Shown: one piece after another, positions 30,814 through 41,100 of the stretch
How the letters are laid out: each line of letters begins with the position of its first letter
Numbering within the stretch: the first letter of the stretch is position 1
Assembly: GCA_020831765.1 (NCBI GenBank)
Contig: JAFIFY010000008.1
Location: forward strand, 1 to 48,630
Reading direction: 5' to 3'
Length of the DNA: 48,630 nt
DNA from: Phycisphaeraceae bacterium
GTDB taxonomy: Bacteria > Planctomycetota > Phycisphaerae > Phycisphaerales > Phycisphaeraceae
Notes under the pieces: generated by a model
The model's input: only the letters and a program-made list of their open reading frames with translations
Database searches by the model: none
Told to the model about the DNA's origin: nothing
Made by a program: the position numbers and the translations under genes

Positions 30814-32306
30814 GCAATGATCAATCAACCGCCCGATGCACCGATGCCCGAACGCGGCGGCTTGCCGGTATCCGTGGCTGGCGTTGCCTGGCCCGGATGG
30901 TGTCCGGTTTTCGCGATGCCTCAGGCAGTAAGCCCAGGGTCCGCGGCGTTGTGCTGATCGTTGTCCTGGTGCTTACCGTTCTGGCCGCCATGGTCGGGGC
31001 AAGCCTCATGTACCGAGTCAGCTCACAAGCCCGTGCCGCGGTGGTTTCCAATCAGAACCAGCATGCCTATACCGCGGCGCTCAGTGGCGTGCAGACCGCG
31101 GTGGCGGCACTGGTGCAGAGCGGACTGGACCCGGCGGTGTGGTACGACAATCCAGAACTGTTCCGCAACGTTCTGGTGTCGGAATCCAACGGCGAGCAAT
31201 GGTTCTTTACGGTTTTTGCGCCCAGTGAACTGGACCCTGAATCGCCTAGATACGGCCTCACGGATGAGAGTGGCAAGATCAGCATCAATCACCCCAACCT
31301 CGGTTATCTCGAACAGGTGCTGCTCGAGTTGCCGGGCATGGATATTGAATTGGTTGATTCGTTGCTCGATTATCGCGATCCGGACGACACGCCCCGGCCG
31401 CATGGCGCCGAGCAGGATTACTACGATCGCCTGCCAGTGCCGTACCTGATCCCCAACGGCCCGCTGGCCACGGTGGATGAGTTGCTGCTGGTTCGAGGCT
31501 TCACGGGCGAATTGGTCTACGGGGACGACATCAACCTCAGCGGCATGGTGGTTGAATCGGATTCGGACGATCTGGGCCCGGACTTTGCCCGGGAAGACCT
31601 TTCGCGCGGGATTCGCGCATTTTTGACGGTTTTCAGCTATGGGCCGAACCTTTCCAGCGACAATCGGCCCCGGGTGAACCTCAATGGGCCTGCGCCGCTG
31701 TTGGCCGCCTCCGGCCTCTCCCAGCGGACGCGCCGGTTCATCGCCCTGGTCCGTGCTGATGGCACCAATTTCACCCATCCCAGCCAACTGCTGGGCATGG
31801 AGTATCAGCTCCGGCAGAACTCGCGCCTGGATAGGCGTTTGCGGGCCGGAGCGGTGATCCGCGCCCAGGTGGATGCCGATGAGCTTGAGCTTCTGATGGA
31901 CCGAACCACCACCAGCCGGGGTCGGGTCGAAGTGGGGCTGGTGAATGTCAATTCCGCCTCGGCGCCGGTTCTGGCGGCGATTCCCGGGATTGGGCCGGAC
32001 CTGGCCCAGCAGATTGTCGAGGCGCGGCTGGACCTGGACCCCTCGGCCCGCCGCAGTGTCGCTTGGCTTTACACCATGGGGGTGGTCGATGCGCCCACGT
32101 TCCAGGAGATCGCACCCTTCCTCACCGCCCGCGGGTATCAATATCACATCCGCAGCATCGGCTTTTCAGTGCCGGGCGGTCAGTACCGGGTGATCGAGGC
32201 GGTCGTGGATGTGGCACGCGGCGAGCCAAGGATCATCTACATGCGCGATTTGACTCGGCTGGGCATGCCGATTCCCCTTGATGTCCAAGCCTTGGAGGTT
32301 CGATGA
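30810..32306 (+). CDS. gspK: Tip pseudopilin GspK
   Basis: This encodes 498 residues from the ATG at 30810, which overlaps the gspJ stop and has GGAGG 6 bases upstream. The leader is long (about 47 residues) and basic, and ends in Gly before VVLIVVLVLTVLAAMVGASL. No Glu occurs at +5, which is normal for GspK. The large globular domain has the family features: GLTDESGKISIN, LLDYRDPDD, PNGPLATVDELLLVRG, and VNVNSASAPVLAAIPGIG, a helix-hairpin-helix-like segment. GspK caps the pseudopilus tip and is much larger than the other pseudopilins, as here. Its stop overlaps the start of the PilM/PilN-like gene. Confidence 0.93.
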   Translation: MSNDQSTARCTDARTRRLAGIRGWRCLARMVSGFRDASGSKPRVRGVVLIVVLVLTVLAAMVGASLMYRVSSQARAAVVSNQNQHAYTAALSGVQTAVAALVQSGLDPAVWYDNPELFRNVLVSESNGEQWFFTVFAPSELDPESPRYGLTDESGKISINHPNLGYLEQVLLELPGMDIELVDSLLDYRDPDDTPRPHGAEQDYYDRLPVPYLIPNGPLATVDELLLVRGFTGELVYGDDINLSGMVVESDSDDLGPDFAREDLSRGIRAFLTVFSYGPNLSSDNRPRVNLNGPAPLLAASGLSQRTRRFIALVRADGTNFTHPSQLLGMEYQLRQNSRLDRRLRAGAVIRAQVDADELELLMDRTTTSRGRVEVGLVNVNSASAPVLAAIPGIGPDLAQQIVEARLDLDPSARRSVAWLYTMGVVDAPTFQEIAPFLTARGYQYHIRSIGFSVPGGQYRVIEAVVDVARGEPRIIYMRDLTRLGMPIPLDVQALEVR

Positions 32307-34024
32307 TGGCCAGATCATTGAAAACCCTCCGGCAGTTGGCCGGCGGTAAAGCCAAAACCCGCAAAGGTCGGTTCCTGACCGTCGATATCGATTCGCGCCA
32401 TCTCTATCTGGCCCTGGCCGAGCATGTTCGGGGCAAGACGCGCTTCCACCGCTTGGCGATGGAACCGCTCAACGACGAGACCAGGCTCGACGATCCGGTG
32501 GCCGTCGGTCGGGCGATCAGACGCGCGGCCAAGCGGCACAAGATGCAGGCCAAGGGCATGGTCATGCACCTGAGAAGGGCGCAGGTGGTGCTCAAGCCCA
32601 TGGTGCTGCCCCGCCCGGATAGCGCCTTCGAACTGGCCCAGATGGTCCGCTTCCAGATCAGCAAGGACCTCTCCCTGGAGCCGGGTGAGACGGTCATTGA
32701 CTACGCGATCGAAACCCACGTGGAGACCGAAGGCGAAGGCGAGGAAAGCGGGGGCCTGGAGGTTCTGGCGGCGGCCGTTCGCCATTCGATCGTCGAGTTC
32801 GCCCGCGCTGTGGCCCAGGAAGCACGGCTCAAGCTGTTCCGGCTCGGGCTTCGACCGTATGCCGACATGTTCGGGGCGCTCAACGCCCGGATGGATACCA
32901 CGCCTGAAGCCCTGGCGCTGGTCCATCTGACGGCGGATGAAACCGAAGTCAGCGTCTTTCATGGCGATACGCTGGCCTTCAGCCGCGCCTGTGTCACCAG
33001 GCTTCACGGTAGGCCTGAGAAGGCCCAAGGCGATGCGACACAGGAGACAAAGGCGACGTCCGGCGCGGCGGATGCGGCCGTGCTCGAGGCGGCGCGCAGT
33101 CTCCAGAGCTTCCAGGCGGTGCAGCGGGATCGATCCCGACCGATCGGGACCATTCTGGTGGCCGGTGGGACGGGCTTCGAGGCCGAGGTTGCCGATAAGC
33201 TGACCACGCGCCTGGGTGTCCCCTCGCAGGTCTTCGAGCCGTCGGAACAGGTTTTGATTCGACGAAAGCCGGATGAATCACTCAGCGGATTCATCAGTTG
33301 CATCGGCCTGGCGGTCAGTGAGCGGGATGTCTATCGCCAACCGTTGAACTTCGACCGTCCGAAGAACCCCAAGGCACCGTTGAACATCAAGCGCGTCCGG
33401 CGGATCGCGATTGGCGTGGCCGCGGCGATCCTGCTGTTCGCAGGCGTCGGCTACGCCATCAACGAGCGCATCACCCTGACCCGCGAGCGCGATCGCCTGA
33501 CGACCATGGTCGCCCAGCAGCGTGAGCCGGTTCGTGAAGCGGCGCGCCAGGTGCGGAGAGTTGAATCGCTGAACCGGTGGACCGAATCGGCCGAGCCATG
33601 GGTGGGTCACCTGGCGTTGATCAGCTCGGCGTTTCCCGATGCCGAGTTGGCCTATATCAACAGCTTCACCACCCAATCCAATCGACGGGTGAATTTCCAG
33701 CTCTCGTCCCGCGATTCCACCGTGGCCGACCGCATCGAGCAGGCCCTGCGCGAACTGGGCTACGACGTCGTCGCCGGACGCACCAGCCAGCCGGACCAGG
33801 AGGGCTACAGCCATGTCATCGACATGACGCTGACCGCCGGTGATGTTGAGAAGGTCGATCTGGCCGAGCGCACCGCGCAGCCCCGGCGAGAGAACGATCT
33901 TTTCCGTCCCGGCAATGAGCGCGAGGCCGAGGAGTTTCTGTCCAATCCCCGCGGCGGAGCCCGTCCCGGCGCGGCCCGTCCGGGCGGCGGTCAGCCGACG
34001 ATCCGTCGGGGAGGGACGCGCTGA
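32303..34024 (+). CDS. PilM-PilN fusion acting as GspL
   Basis: This encodes 573 residues. The ATG at 32303 overlaps the gspK stop, with GGAGG 4 bases before it and 7 before a second ATG at 32306. The N-terminal part (about 24-350) has an actin-like ATPase fold of the PilM type (FLTVDIDSRHLYLAL, a central HLTADETEVSVF strand pair and ILVAGGTGFEAEVADKL). A single transmembrane helix follows at about 365-388, then a helical linker and a ferredoxin-like PilN/GspL-type periplasmic domain (about 420-520), then a Gly/Pro/Arg-rich tail. One chain thus combines the cytoplasmic and periplasmic roles split between PilM and PilN in type IV pili and united in GspL. It recruits the ATPase to the membrane. 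It is directly followed by the GspM/PilO-like gene. Confidence 0.85.
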   Translation: MMARSLKTLRQLAGGKAKTRKGRFLTVDIDSRHLYLALAEHVRGKTRFHRLAMEPLNDETRLDDPVAVGRAIRRAAKRHKMQAKGMVMHLRRAQVVLKPMVLPRPDSAFELAQMVRFQISKDLSLEPGETVIDYAIETHVETEGEGEESGGLEVLAAAVRHSIVEFARAVAQEARLKLFRLGLRPYADMFGALNARMDTTPEALALVHLTADETEVSVFHGDTLAFSRACVTRLHGRPEKAQGDATQETKATSGAADAAVLEAARSLQSFQAVQRDRSRPIGTILVAGGTGFEAEVADKLTTRLGVPSQVFEPSEQVLIRRKPDESLSGFISCIGLAVSERDVYRQPLNFDRPKNPKAPLNIKRVRRIAIGVAAAILLFAGVGYAINERITLTRERDRLTTMVAQQREPVREAARQVRRVESLNRWTESAEPWVGHLALISSAFPDAELAYINSFTTQSNRRVNFQLSSRDSTVADRIEQALRELGYDVVAGRTSQPDQEGYSHVIDMTLTAGDVEKVDLAERTAQPRRENDLFRPGNEREAEEFLSNPRGGARPGAARPGGGQPTIRRGGTR

Positions 34025-35082
34025 TGAACCCACGCGAAAAGCGACTGGCCGTGATCGTCGGCGCTCTGCTCCTGAGCGTGGGCGGCCTTTTCATCGTCAA
34101 GCAGGCGGTGATCGATCCGCTCGATCGGCTTCGAGTGGAGATCCGCAACGCGCGCGTACAGTACGAGGACAACGAAGACCGCATCCTACTGGCCCGTCGG
34201 CAGTCACTCCAGGCCGAGGAATTGACGGAGTTGACGTTCAGCAAAGATGTCCGCGAAGCGGCGGCGCTCAGTCGCCAGCGGCTGGTGGAGCTTCTTCAGC
34301 GAACTATGCTCGAGGTCCGCCTCAATCCGTTGGACAACGAAACGATCGACCGTGCCGCGGGGGATGTCGCCGTGGGATGGAGCATCACGACGCGGGGCCG
34401 GCTGGAGAACATTCACGATTTTCTCTTCCTGCTGCAGAATGACCCCTACGTCAACCGGCTGGAGAACATCCGGATTACGCCCGTTGCACGATCACCGGAA
34501 TACAATTTGACCCTTCGTTACCAGACGCTGGTGATGCCGTCGGCGATCGCGCGGCCGGCGACCGAGCCGTTGCCGTTCGCTTCGCTGGAAGACCATCGTC
34601 GCGATGAACATTGGCAATTGGTTTCGCGGAATATCATGCGGCCGTTTCTTGCCCGACCGCCTCCGCCGCCGCCTCCTCCGCCGCAGCCTGAGCAACCTCA
34701 ACAGGCGCAGCAGCCGCCTCCGCCACCGCCACCACCACAGCCGACCGCCCGGCCCGAATTTCTGCTCGTGGGTATATTCGAGCACCCGCAGGGCGTGGAT
34801 ATCAGCTTCAAGAACACGCAGACCCAGCGGGTCACCACGATGCAGATCGGGGATCGGTTGGCCGGGGGCGAGATCGTGATGGCCGAGTTACGCTGGCGGC
34901 CGGACCCGCGCGACGAAAACAACCAGCGTCCCAGCCGCGTCATCGTCAGAATTGACGACTCCTACTGGGCAATTGACCTGAGCATGATTCTTCGGGATCG
35001 ATACCGGTTGACGCCGGATCGTCTGCCCGAAGACCTGCGAACCGAACCCGTTGATGCCGGCGATGAGCCGGTTGAGTCCTGA
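34024..35082 (+). CDS. GspM/PilO-like protein fused to a GspC/PilP-like domain
   Basis: This encodes 352 residues. The ATG at 34024 overlaps the previous stop by one base. One transmembrane helix (about 8-26) is followed by a coiled coil and a ferredoxin-like PilO/GspM domain (about 85-175). Then comes a segment WQLVSRNIMRPF, like that preceding the homology region in GspC. A polyproline linker (about 211-243, two runs of eight to nine Pro) leads to a small beta domain (about 244-345): EFLLVGIFEHPQGVDISF and a later MQIGDRLAGGEIV. This resembles the HR domain of GspC and PilP, which contacts the N0 domain of the secretin. No separate gspC gene is present, so this fusion probably provides both functions. 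Confidence 0.75.
   Translation: MNPREKRLAVIVGALLLSVGGLFIVKQAVIDPLDRLRVEIRNARVQYEDNEDRILLARRQSLQAEELTELTFSKDVREAAALSRQRLVELLQRTMLEVRLNPLDNETIDRAAGDVAVGWSITTRGRLENIHDFLFLLQNDPYVNRLENIRITPVARSPEYNLTLRYQTLVMPSAIARPATEPLPFASLEDHRRDEHWQLVSRNIMRPFLARPPPPPPPPPQPEQPQQAQQPPPPPPPPQPTARPEFLLVGIFEHPQGVDISFKNTQTQRVTTMQIGDRLAGGEIVMAELRWRPDPRDENNQRPSRVIVRIDDSYWAIDLSMILRDRYRLTPDRLPEDLRTEPVDAGDEPVES
34653..34740 (+). repeat. Proline-codon repeat (CCN runs)
   Basis: Two runs of mainly CCG/CCT/CCA codons encode the polyproline linker of the GspM/GspC-like protein, separated by Gln-rich codons. Such tracts are prone to length change by slippage and are a likely site of length variation among relatives. Confidence 0.7.
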
Positions 35083-35139
35083 TGCGCTCGGGCCGTGACC
35101 CGGTCCGATCGCCGCGACTCCATATTTGAGGATGCTTCG

Positions 35140-38100
35140 ATGACCCCACCCACCCGCTTCAACCCACTCCTGGCCACTGTGATTTTTTGCGCGGGATTCG
35201 GCCTGCCATCGGCCGCGCTGGCCGAAGGCGAATCCGCGCCCCCGGCACCGGCTCCGGCGTCCGCCGAAGCTCCGCAGCAGCCGGCCTCTGACCAACAGGA
35301 GAATGGTTCATCGAACAACGATGAAGCCCAACAGCGAGAGCGAGCCGAGCGTGAGGCTCGTGAAGCCGCCGAGGCCCGAGCCCGTCGCGAAGCGGAAGAG
35401 CGCGAGAAGGCCGAACGCGAAGCCCGCGCCGCTGAAGAAGCCCGTGCTGCGGAAGAAGCCCGCGCCCGCGAAGCCGCCAACCAGAAAAAAGATCCGGAGA
35501 TCACCTTCCGGTTCCAGTTCGAGGGCATGCCGTACAACGAGGTCGTCCGTCGCTTCGCCCGCGCTGCCGATAAGCCGCTCATTGGTGATTTGAACATTCA
35601 GGGCGAGATGACGTTCTTCGATGCCGAGCCTTACAACTATGGCGAAGCGCTGGATACGCTCAACATCTTCCTGGGGATGCGGGGCTACCAGCTTGTCGAG
35701 GTGGGGCGCTACCTTCGCCTGAGCCCGCTGGGAGAGCTGGGCAACCTGCCCAAGCCGATTCTGCGCGGCGAGGTGCCCACCGACGATCTTCGCCCCGGCC
35801 AGCTTGTCACCGTGGTTCTACCGCTCCAGCACATGGAAGGGACCGAGGCCGCCCGGGTCGTGCTGCCGATGGTTTCGGCGGTCGGCAACATCGCGCCGCT
35901 CGGACGGGGGCGCGCGGTGGTCATCACCGACACCGTCGCGAGCATCAACCGGATTCGCCAGATGCTCGCGTTGATCGATCTCGATGCTTTGGCCGATCAA
36001 CGTGTGGCGACGATCCGCTTGCAGCATGCTTCGGCACAGTCGGTCTCGCAGATCATTGATCGGACGCTCGGCCGCCCCGTGGTCATCGGCCCGCCGCCTC
36101 GACAGGGCGCTCGAGCGCCGACCGCACCGGCGGTTTTCTCCAGCTTTGATGAGCGAGCCAATATCGTGGTCCTGCGCGGCAGCACCGAGACCGTCGCGAT
36201 GGCTGAGCAGCTTGTGACCCAATTGGACCAGCCGCAGACCGATGACCTTTCGGCCACGCTTCGTATTTTCAACTTGACCAACGCCCGCGCCGATGATGTG
36301 GTCGCCACCGCCAACCAGGTCTTCGGCCCCACCGGCCGGGGCCAGCCCGCGGGCCCACGTATCGTCGCCGACAACAATTCCAATCGTGTGATCGCCTCCG
36401 GTTCGTCGGACCAACTCGAGGCGGTGGAGCGCGTGGTCAAACAGATGGATGAGGGTGCCCAGGTCGCGGCCGGAACCCGAGTGCTGCGCCTGAATCATGG
36501 CCAGGCCGACCAGATGGCCCGTATCGCCCAGAATTCACTGAGCCGGCGGGATGCCCGCGGCCGACCGATCGCCACGGTGAACATCGTGCCCGATGCATCA
36601 ACGAACACCCTGGTCATCACCGGTCCCTCGGCCGATGTCGAGCAGGCGGTCGCGCTGATCAGTCAACTGGATACCCAGGACCTGCAGGAAGCACGCGAAG
36701 TACGTGTGATCCCGGTCAAGGCCGGCGATGTCAACATCCTGGCTCGATCATTGAGAAACGTGCTGGCGCGTCCACCAGCGCCCGGTCAGCGCGGCCCGTC
36801 GCACTCGGCCACCATCGAGGCCGACCCGGCGACCAGCACCCTCCTGATCGCCGCGCCCCCGTCCGATTGGCCCGCGATCGAAAAGGTTCTGGCCGACTTC
36901 GACGCTGCGATTCCGGAAGGAATGGCGCGCGCCGGCGAGGACCCGGTGAACCGAGTGGTCACTTTGAAACACGGTCAGGCCGACAACATGGCTCGCATGG
37001 TGCAGAACGCGCTGAGCCGACGCGATGCCCGCGGCCGACCGATGCCCACAGCCAACATTCTGGCCGATGCCACCACCAATACGCTGGTCATCACCGGAGC
37101 CCCGATCGATGTGGATCGTGCGGTTGAGCTGATTGGCCAGTTGGATACCCAGGACCTCCAGGAAGGTCGCGAAGTGCGTGTGATCCCGGTCAAGGCCGGT
37201 GATGTCAATACGCTTGCGCGTTCGCTTCGAAGTGTCCTCGCGCGTCCGCCGGTGCCCGGCCAGCGCGGTCCGACCCACACGGCCACCGTCGAGCCGGACC
37301 CGGCGACCCGAACGCTGCTGATCGCCGCGCCGCCCGCTGAGTGGCCGGCGATCGAGAAGATTCTGGCCGACCTTGGCGATGCGATCCCCGAGGAATTGAC
37401 CCACACCTGGGAGCCGCCGGTCAGCCGCGTGATCCCCCTGAAGCACGCCCAGGCCGAGCAGATCACCCCGCAGTTGATTTCGATCTTCGCCGATCCGCGC
37501 AATCCCCGCATTCCGCGCGGCAGGCCCGGTGCCGGGCAGTCTCCGCCCGTGGTGATCTCGGCCAATACCCGAAGCAACACGATTCTGGTTTCGGCATCGC
37601 CCTTGGATCAGGAAGAAATCGCCCAGGTCGTGGCGATGCTCGATACCGAAGCGGACAGCGCCCGCGAGACCACCGTCCTGGTGCAACTGGAGAACGCCGC
37701 CGCCGCCGAGGTCGCCAACGCCCTGCGTGCGACCCTGCCTCCGGTTCCGCGCGGCCAGCAGCAGAGTGTCGTCATCCAGCCCGATCCGCGAAGCAACACC
37801 ATTCTGCTTCGTGGCCCGATTGAAGAGCGAATGCAGCTTCAGGAGCTGATCGCCACCCTGGACAAGACCACGGAACGGGGCAGTGGCGAGCTGCGCACCG
37901 TCGCGCTCCGCCATGCCACCGCCGAGCCCGTCGCCGCGACGCTCAACCAGATATTCGCCAACCCCCGCGCGCCGCGCACGGTGCGCGGCGATCCGCGAAC
38001 CGCCCAGACCGTCCCTGTTGTCATTACCGCCAACGCCCGCAACAACACGCTGGTCATCTCCGCATCCAGTGAAGATCAGCAGGCCATCGCCGAAGTGATC

Positions 38101-41100
38101 GCTTCGGTGGATGTGCCCGTGGATGATGAGGGCGACTCGGTCGTCATCGTGCAGCTTGAAGCCGCCCAGGCTGAGGAAGTAGCCGCCGCCATCCGCGCGA
38201 CGTTGCCCCCGGTTCCGCGCGGTCAGGCGCCCGACATCCTTGTCCAAGCCGAATCACGCAGCAATACGCTGCTGGTCCGCGCACCGGCTGAGCAGCGGGC
38301 CAAGGTTGAGGAGCTGATCTCACGCCTGGATAAGACCACGCGTGATAACGCTCGCGAGACCCGATTGATCCGCTTAAGACATGCTTCGGCCAACGCGCTG
38401 GCCCAGATGCTCAGCGGCCTTTATGCCGGGCAAACGCCCACGGTGCGCGGCCGACCTCAGCCCGGCGCGTCGGCCACCTCGGTGACCATCGCCGCGGCGC
38501 CCGGCGATTCGACGCTGGTGGTCGAAGCGCCCCGGGCCATGATGGAAGAGATCGCCCAACTGGTCGCCAGCCTTGATGTCGAAGGCGGGGCGGGCCAGGT
38601 GCTGGTGCGTTCGTACAGCATCGGTGAGGCCGATGCCGGCCAGTTGGCCCGTTCGCTCAACAATCTCTTTGCCACGCCGCGTGGTCAGCAGCCCCGGCCC
38701 GGCGAGGTTCAGCCCCGCTTTGAGGCCGATGTCGCCACCAACCAGTTGATCGTTGCCGCGTCGGCCGAGCAGTTCACGCGAATCGAAGAAACGATCGAGA
38801 AGATCGACTCGGCCCGAGCGATCGACAGCCAGACGCGCACCTTCCCGCTTCGCTTTGCCAATGCCGAGGAAGTGCTGCCCCTCTTCCGCGAGATGCTCGA
38901 TGCTCAGGATGCCGCTCCACGCGGACGAAGGCCCCAGCAGGCGACCCGCGAACAGCCCGTCCGCGTGGCCGCGCTGGCCCAGGCCAACAGCCTGGTCGTA
39001 CAGGGCTCGCCCTCGACACTCGCCCTGGCCGAAGCGCTCCTGGAAACCATCGATACGCCCGAGGCCGTGGACACCATGACGGTCCAGGTCGTACAACTGA
39101 CCAATGCCCAGGCGCCCAGCCTCGCCGAGGCGATCAATGCGCTGCTGGCATCCCGCACCGCCCCGGCCCGGCCCGGCGCTCGGCCCGGTCAGCCCGGCGC
39201 GGCCGCCAACCGGGTGACCGTCACCGCCGAAGCCAATTCCAACAGCCTGTTGGTCCGCGGCCCGCTGGCCGAAGTGCCCGAAGTGATCAGCATGATCCGG
39301 CGATTGGATCAGCAGTCCAGCTCGTCGATGGTTGAGCTGCGCACCTTCCCGCTGAAAAACTCCGATGCCCGTGAGCTGGCCACCAACTTCAGCCGCCTGT
39401 TCACCGACATCATCCGGCAGCGAACCCAGGCGAATCGAAACCTGACACCGCCGCCCTTTGCCATCAGCGCTGATGTCCGCACCAACAGCCTGGTCGTCTC
39501 GACGACCGCGGCCCACTTCGCCCTGGTCAAGCAACTGATCGATGAACTGGATGCCGCGCCCGATACGCCCAGCCAGGAGGTTCGCTTCTTCACCCTGGCC
39601 AATGCCGATCCGTTCGATGTGGCCTTCAAGCTCAACGGCCTGTTCGCCGCCCGGCGCGCTGGTGAACGTCCCCAGATCGAGGCCGATTCGTTCACCAATA
39701 CGCTGACGGTCATCGCCCGTGGCGAAGATATCGCGCAGATCGAGCCGGTCATCAACCAGCTTGATGATGCCGCGGTGCATTCGGCCCGGCAGGTTCGCGT
39801 GATCAAGATGGATCGGGTCCGGGCCGACCATATGGCCGAGCTTCTCGAGCGCATCTACCCGCAGGTGGGCGATTCACGCATCATCGTCACGCCGGACGAC
39901 AGAACCCCGGCGACGCCGCAGCGCGTGCCCGGCGGCATCTTCCAGAGCCCCAGCCAGGCCGATGATGAGGATGCGACCCAATCGCTGGATGTCGAGCCCG
40001 GGCAGACCCCCGACGAGGCCCCGGAAGATGGTGACAAGTCCGCCGGGCCGACTTCGACGGACGATCAGCGGATTCAGGATGAAGCCACCGCTGAAGGGCG
40101 CACCCAGCAGCCTGATCCGGATGCGGTCAGTGTCGCGGTGGACCGCACCGCCAACGCCCTGATTGTCGCGGCCAATCGCCGGCAGATCGAAACCATCGAG
40201 CGGCTGATCCGCGATCTTTCGCTCGGCGAGACCTCGGCGGAAAGCGACTTTCGCATCTTCCGGGTTCGCCATGCTGATCCGAATACCGTCGCCCGCACGC
40301 TGACTTCGCTCTTTAACGTTCGCACCCTCGTGGCCGAGCGCCAGGCCGAACAGGAGCGTCAGCAACCGCAGCGGGGCCAACAGCAGCAACAGCGGGCGCC
40401 AGTTCCCCCGCCGGTCATCACCGCCGTGGCCGAGGTTCGTACACAGAGCGTCATTGTGCGTGCCAAGCCCGTGGACATGGAGATTGTGGCCCAGTTGATC
40501 GATGAACTGGACCGGGTGCCGACGGTGACCAGCGAAGTTCGCGTGTTCAAGCTCAAGAACGCAGCGGCCGATGATGTGGCGCGCAACCTACGCGAGCTTT
40601 TCGCCAACGCCGCGGTGGCCCGCACGGATGGCGAAGCGACTGAGCGTGAAGGCCGGGCCCGTGCTGATCAGCGACGCGTTGAAGAAATCGGCCAGTTGCT
40701 TGATCTTCAGCCTTTGGGCCGCGGCGAGACCGGGACATCGATCCGGATCAGCGGCAATCGCAACACAAACTCGGTTGTCGTCGCAGCGCCCGCCGAGGTC
40801 ATGGGCGTTGTCGGTGACATCATCGCCGAGTTGGATCAATCCGGCGGTCAGGCTTCGGAGACCGTCGTCCGGCTGTTCCCGCTCAATCATGCCGAGGTGG
40901 GCGCAACGGTCGGTTCGCTGCGCGAGCTGCTGGTGGCCGGTCGGCCGCGCACCGCGCAGATTCCCGCCCCGGTCATCACCGGCGACGAAACCGGCCGCCA
41001 GATTCTGGCCTCGGGTACCGCCGAGCAGCTTGATCAGATTGCCGACCTGATTCAGAAGCTCGATGCTTCGCAGGAAGGCGATCCGATCCTGGTTCGGGTC

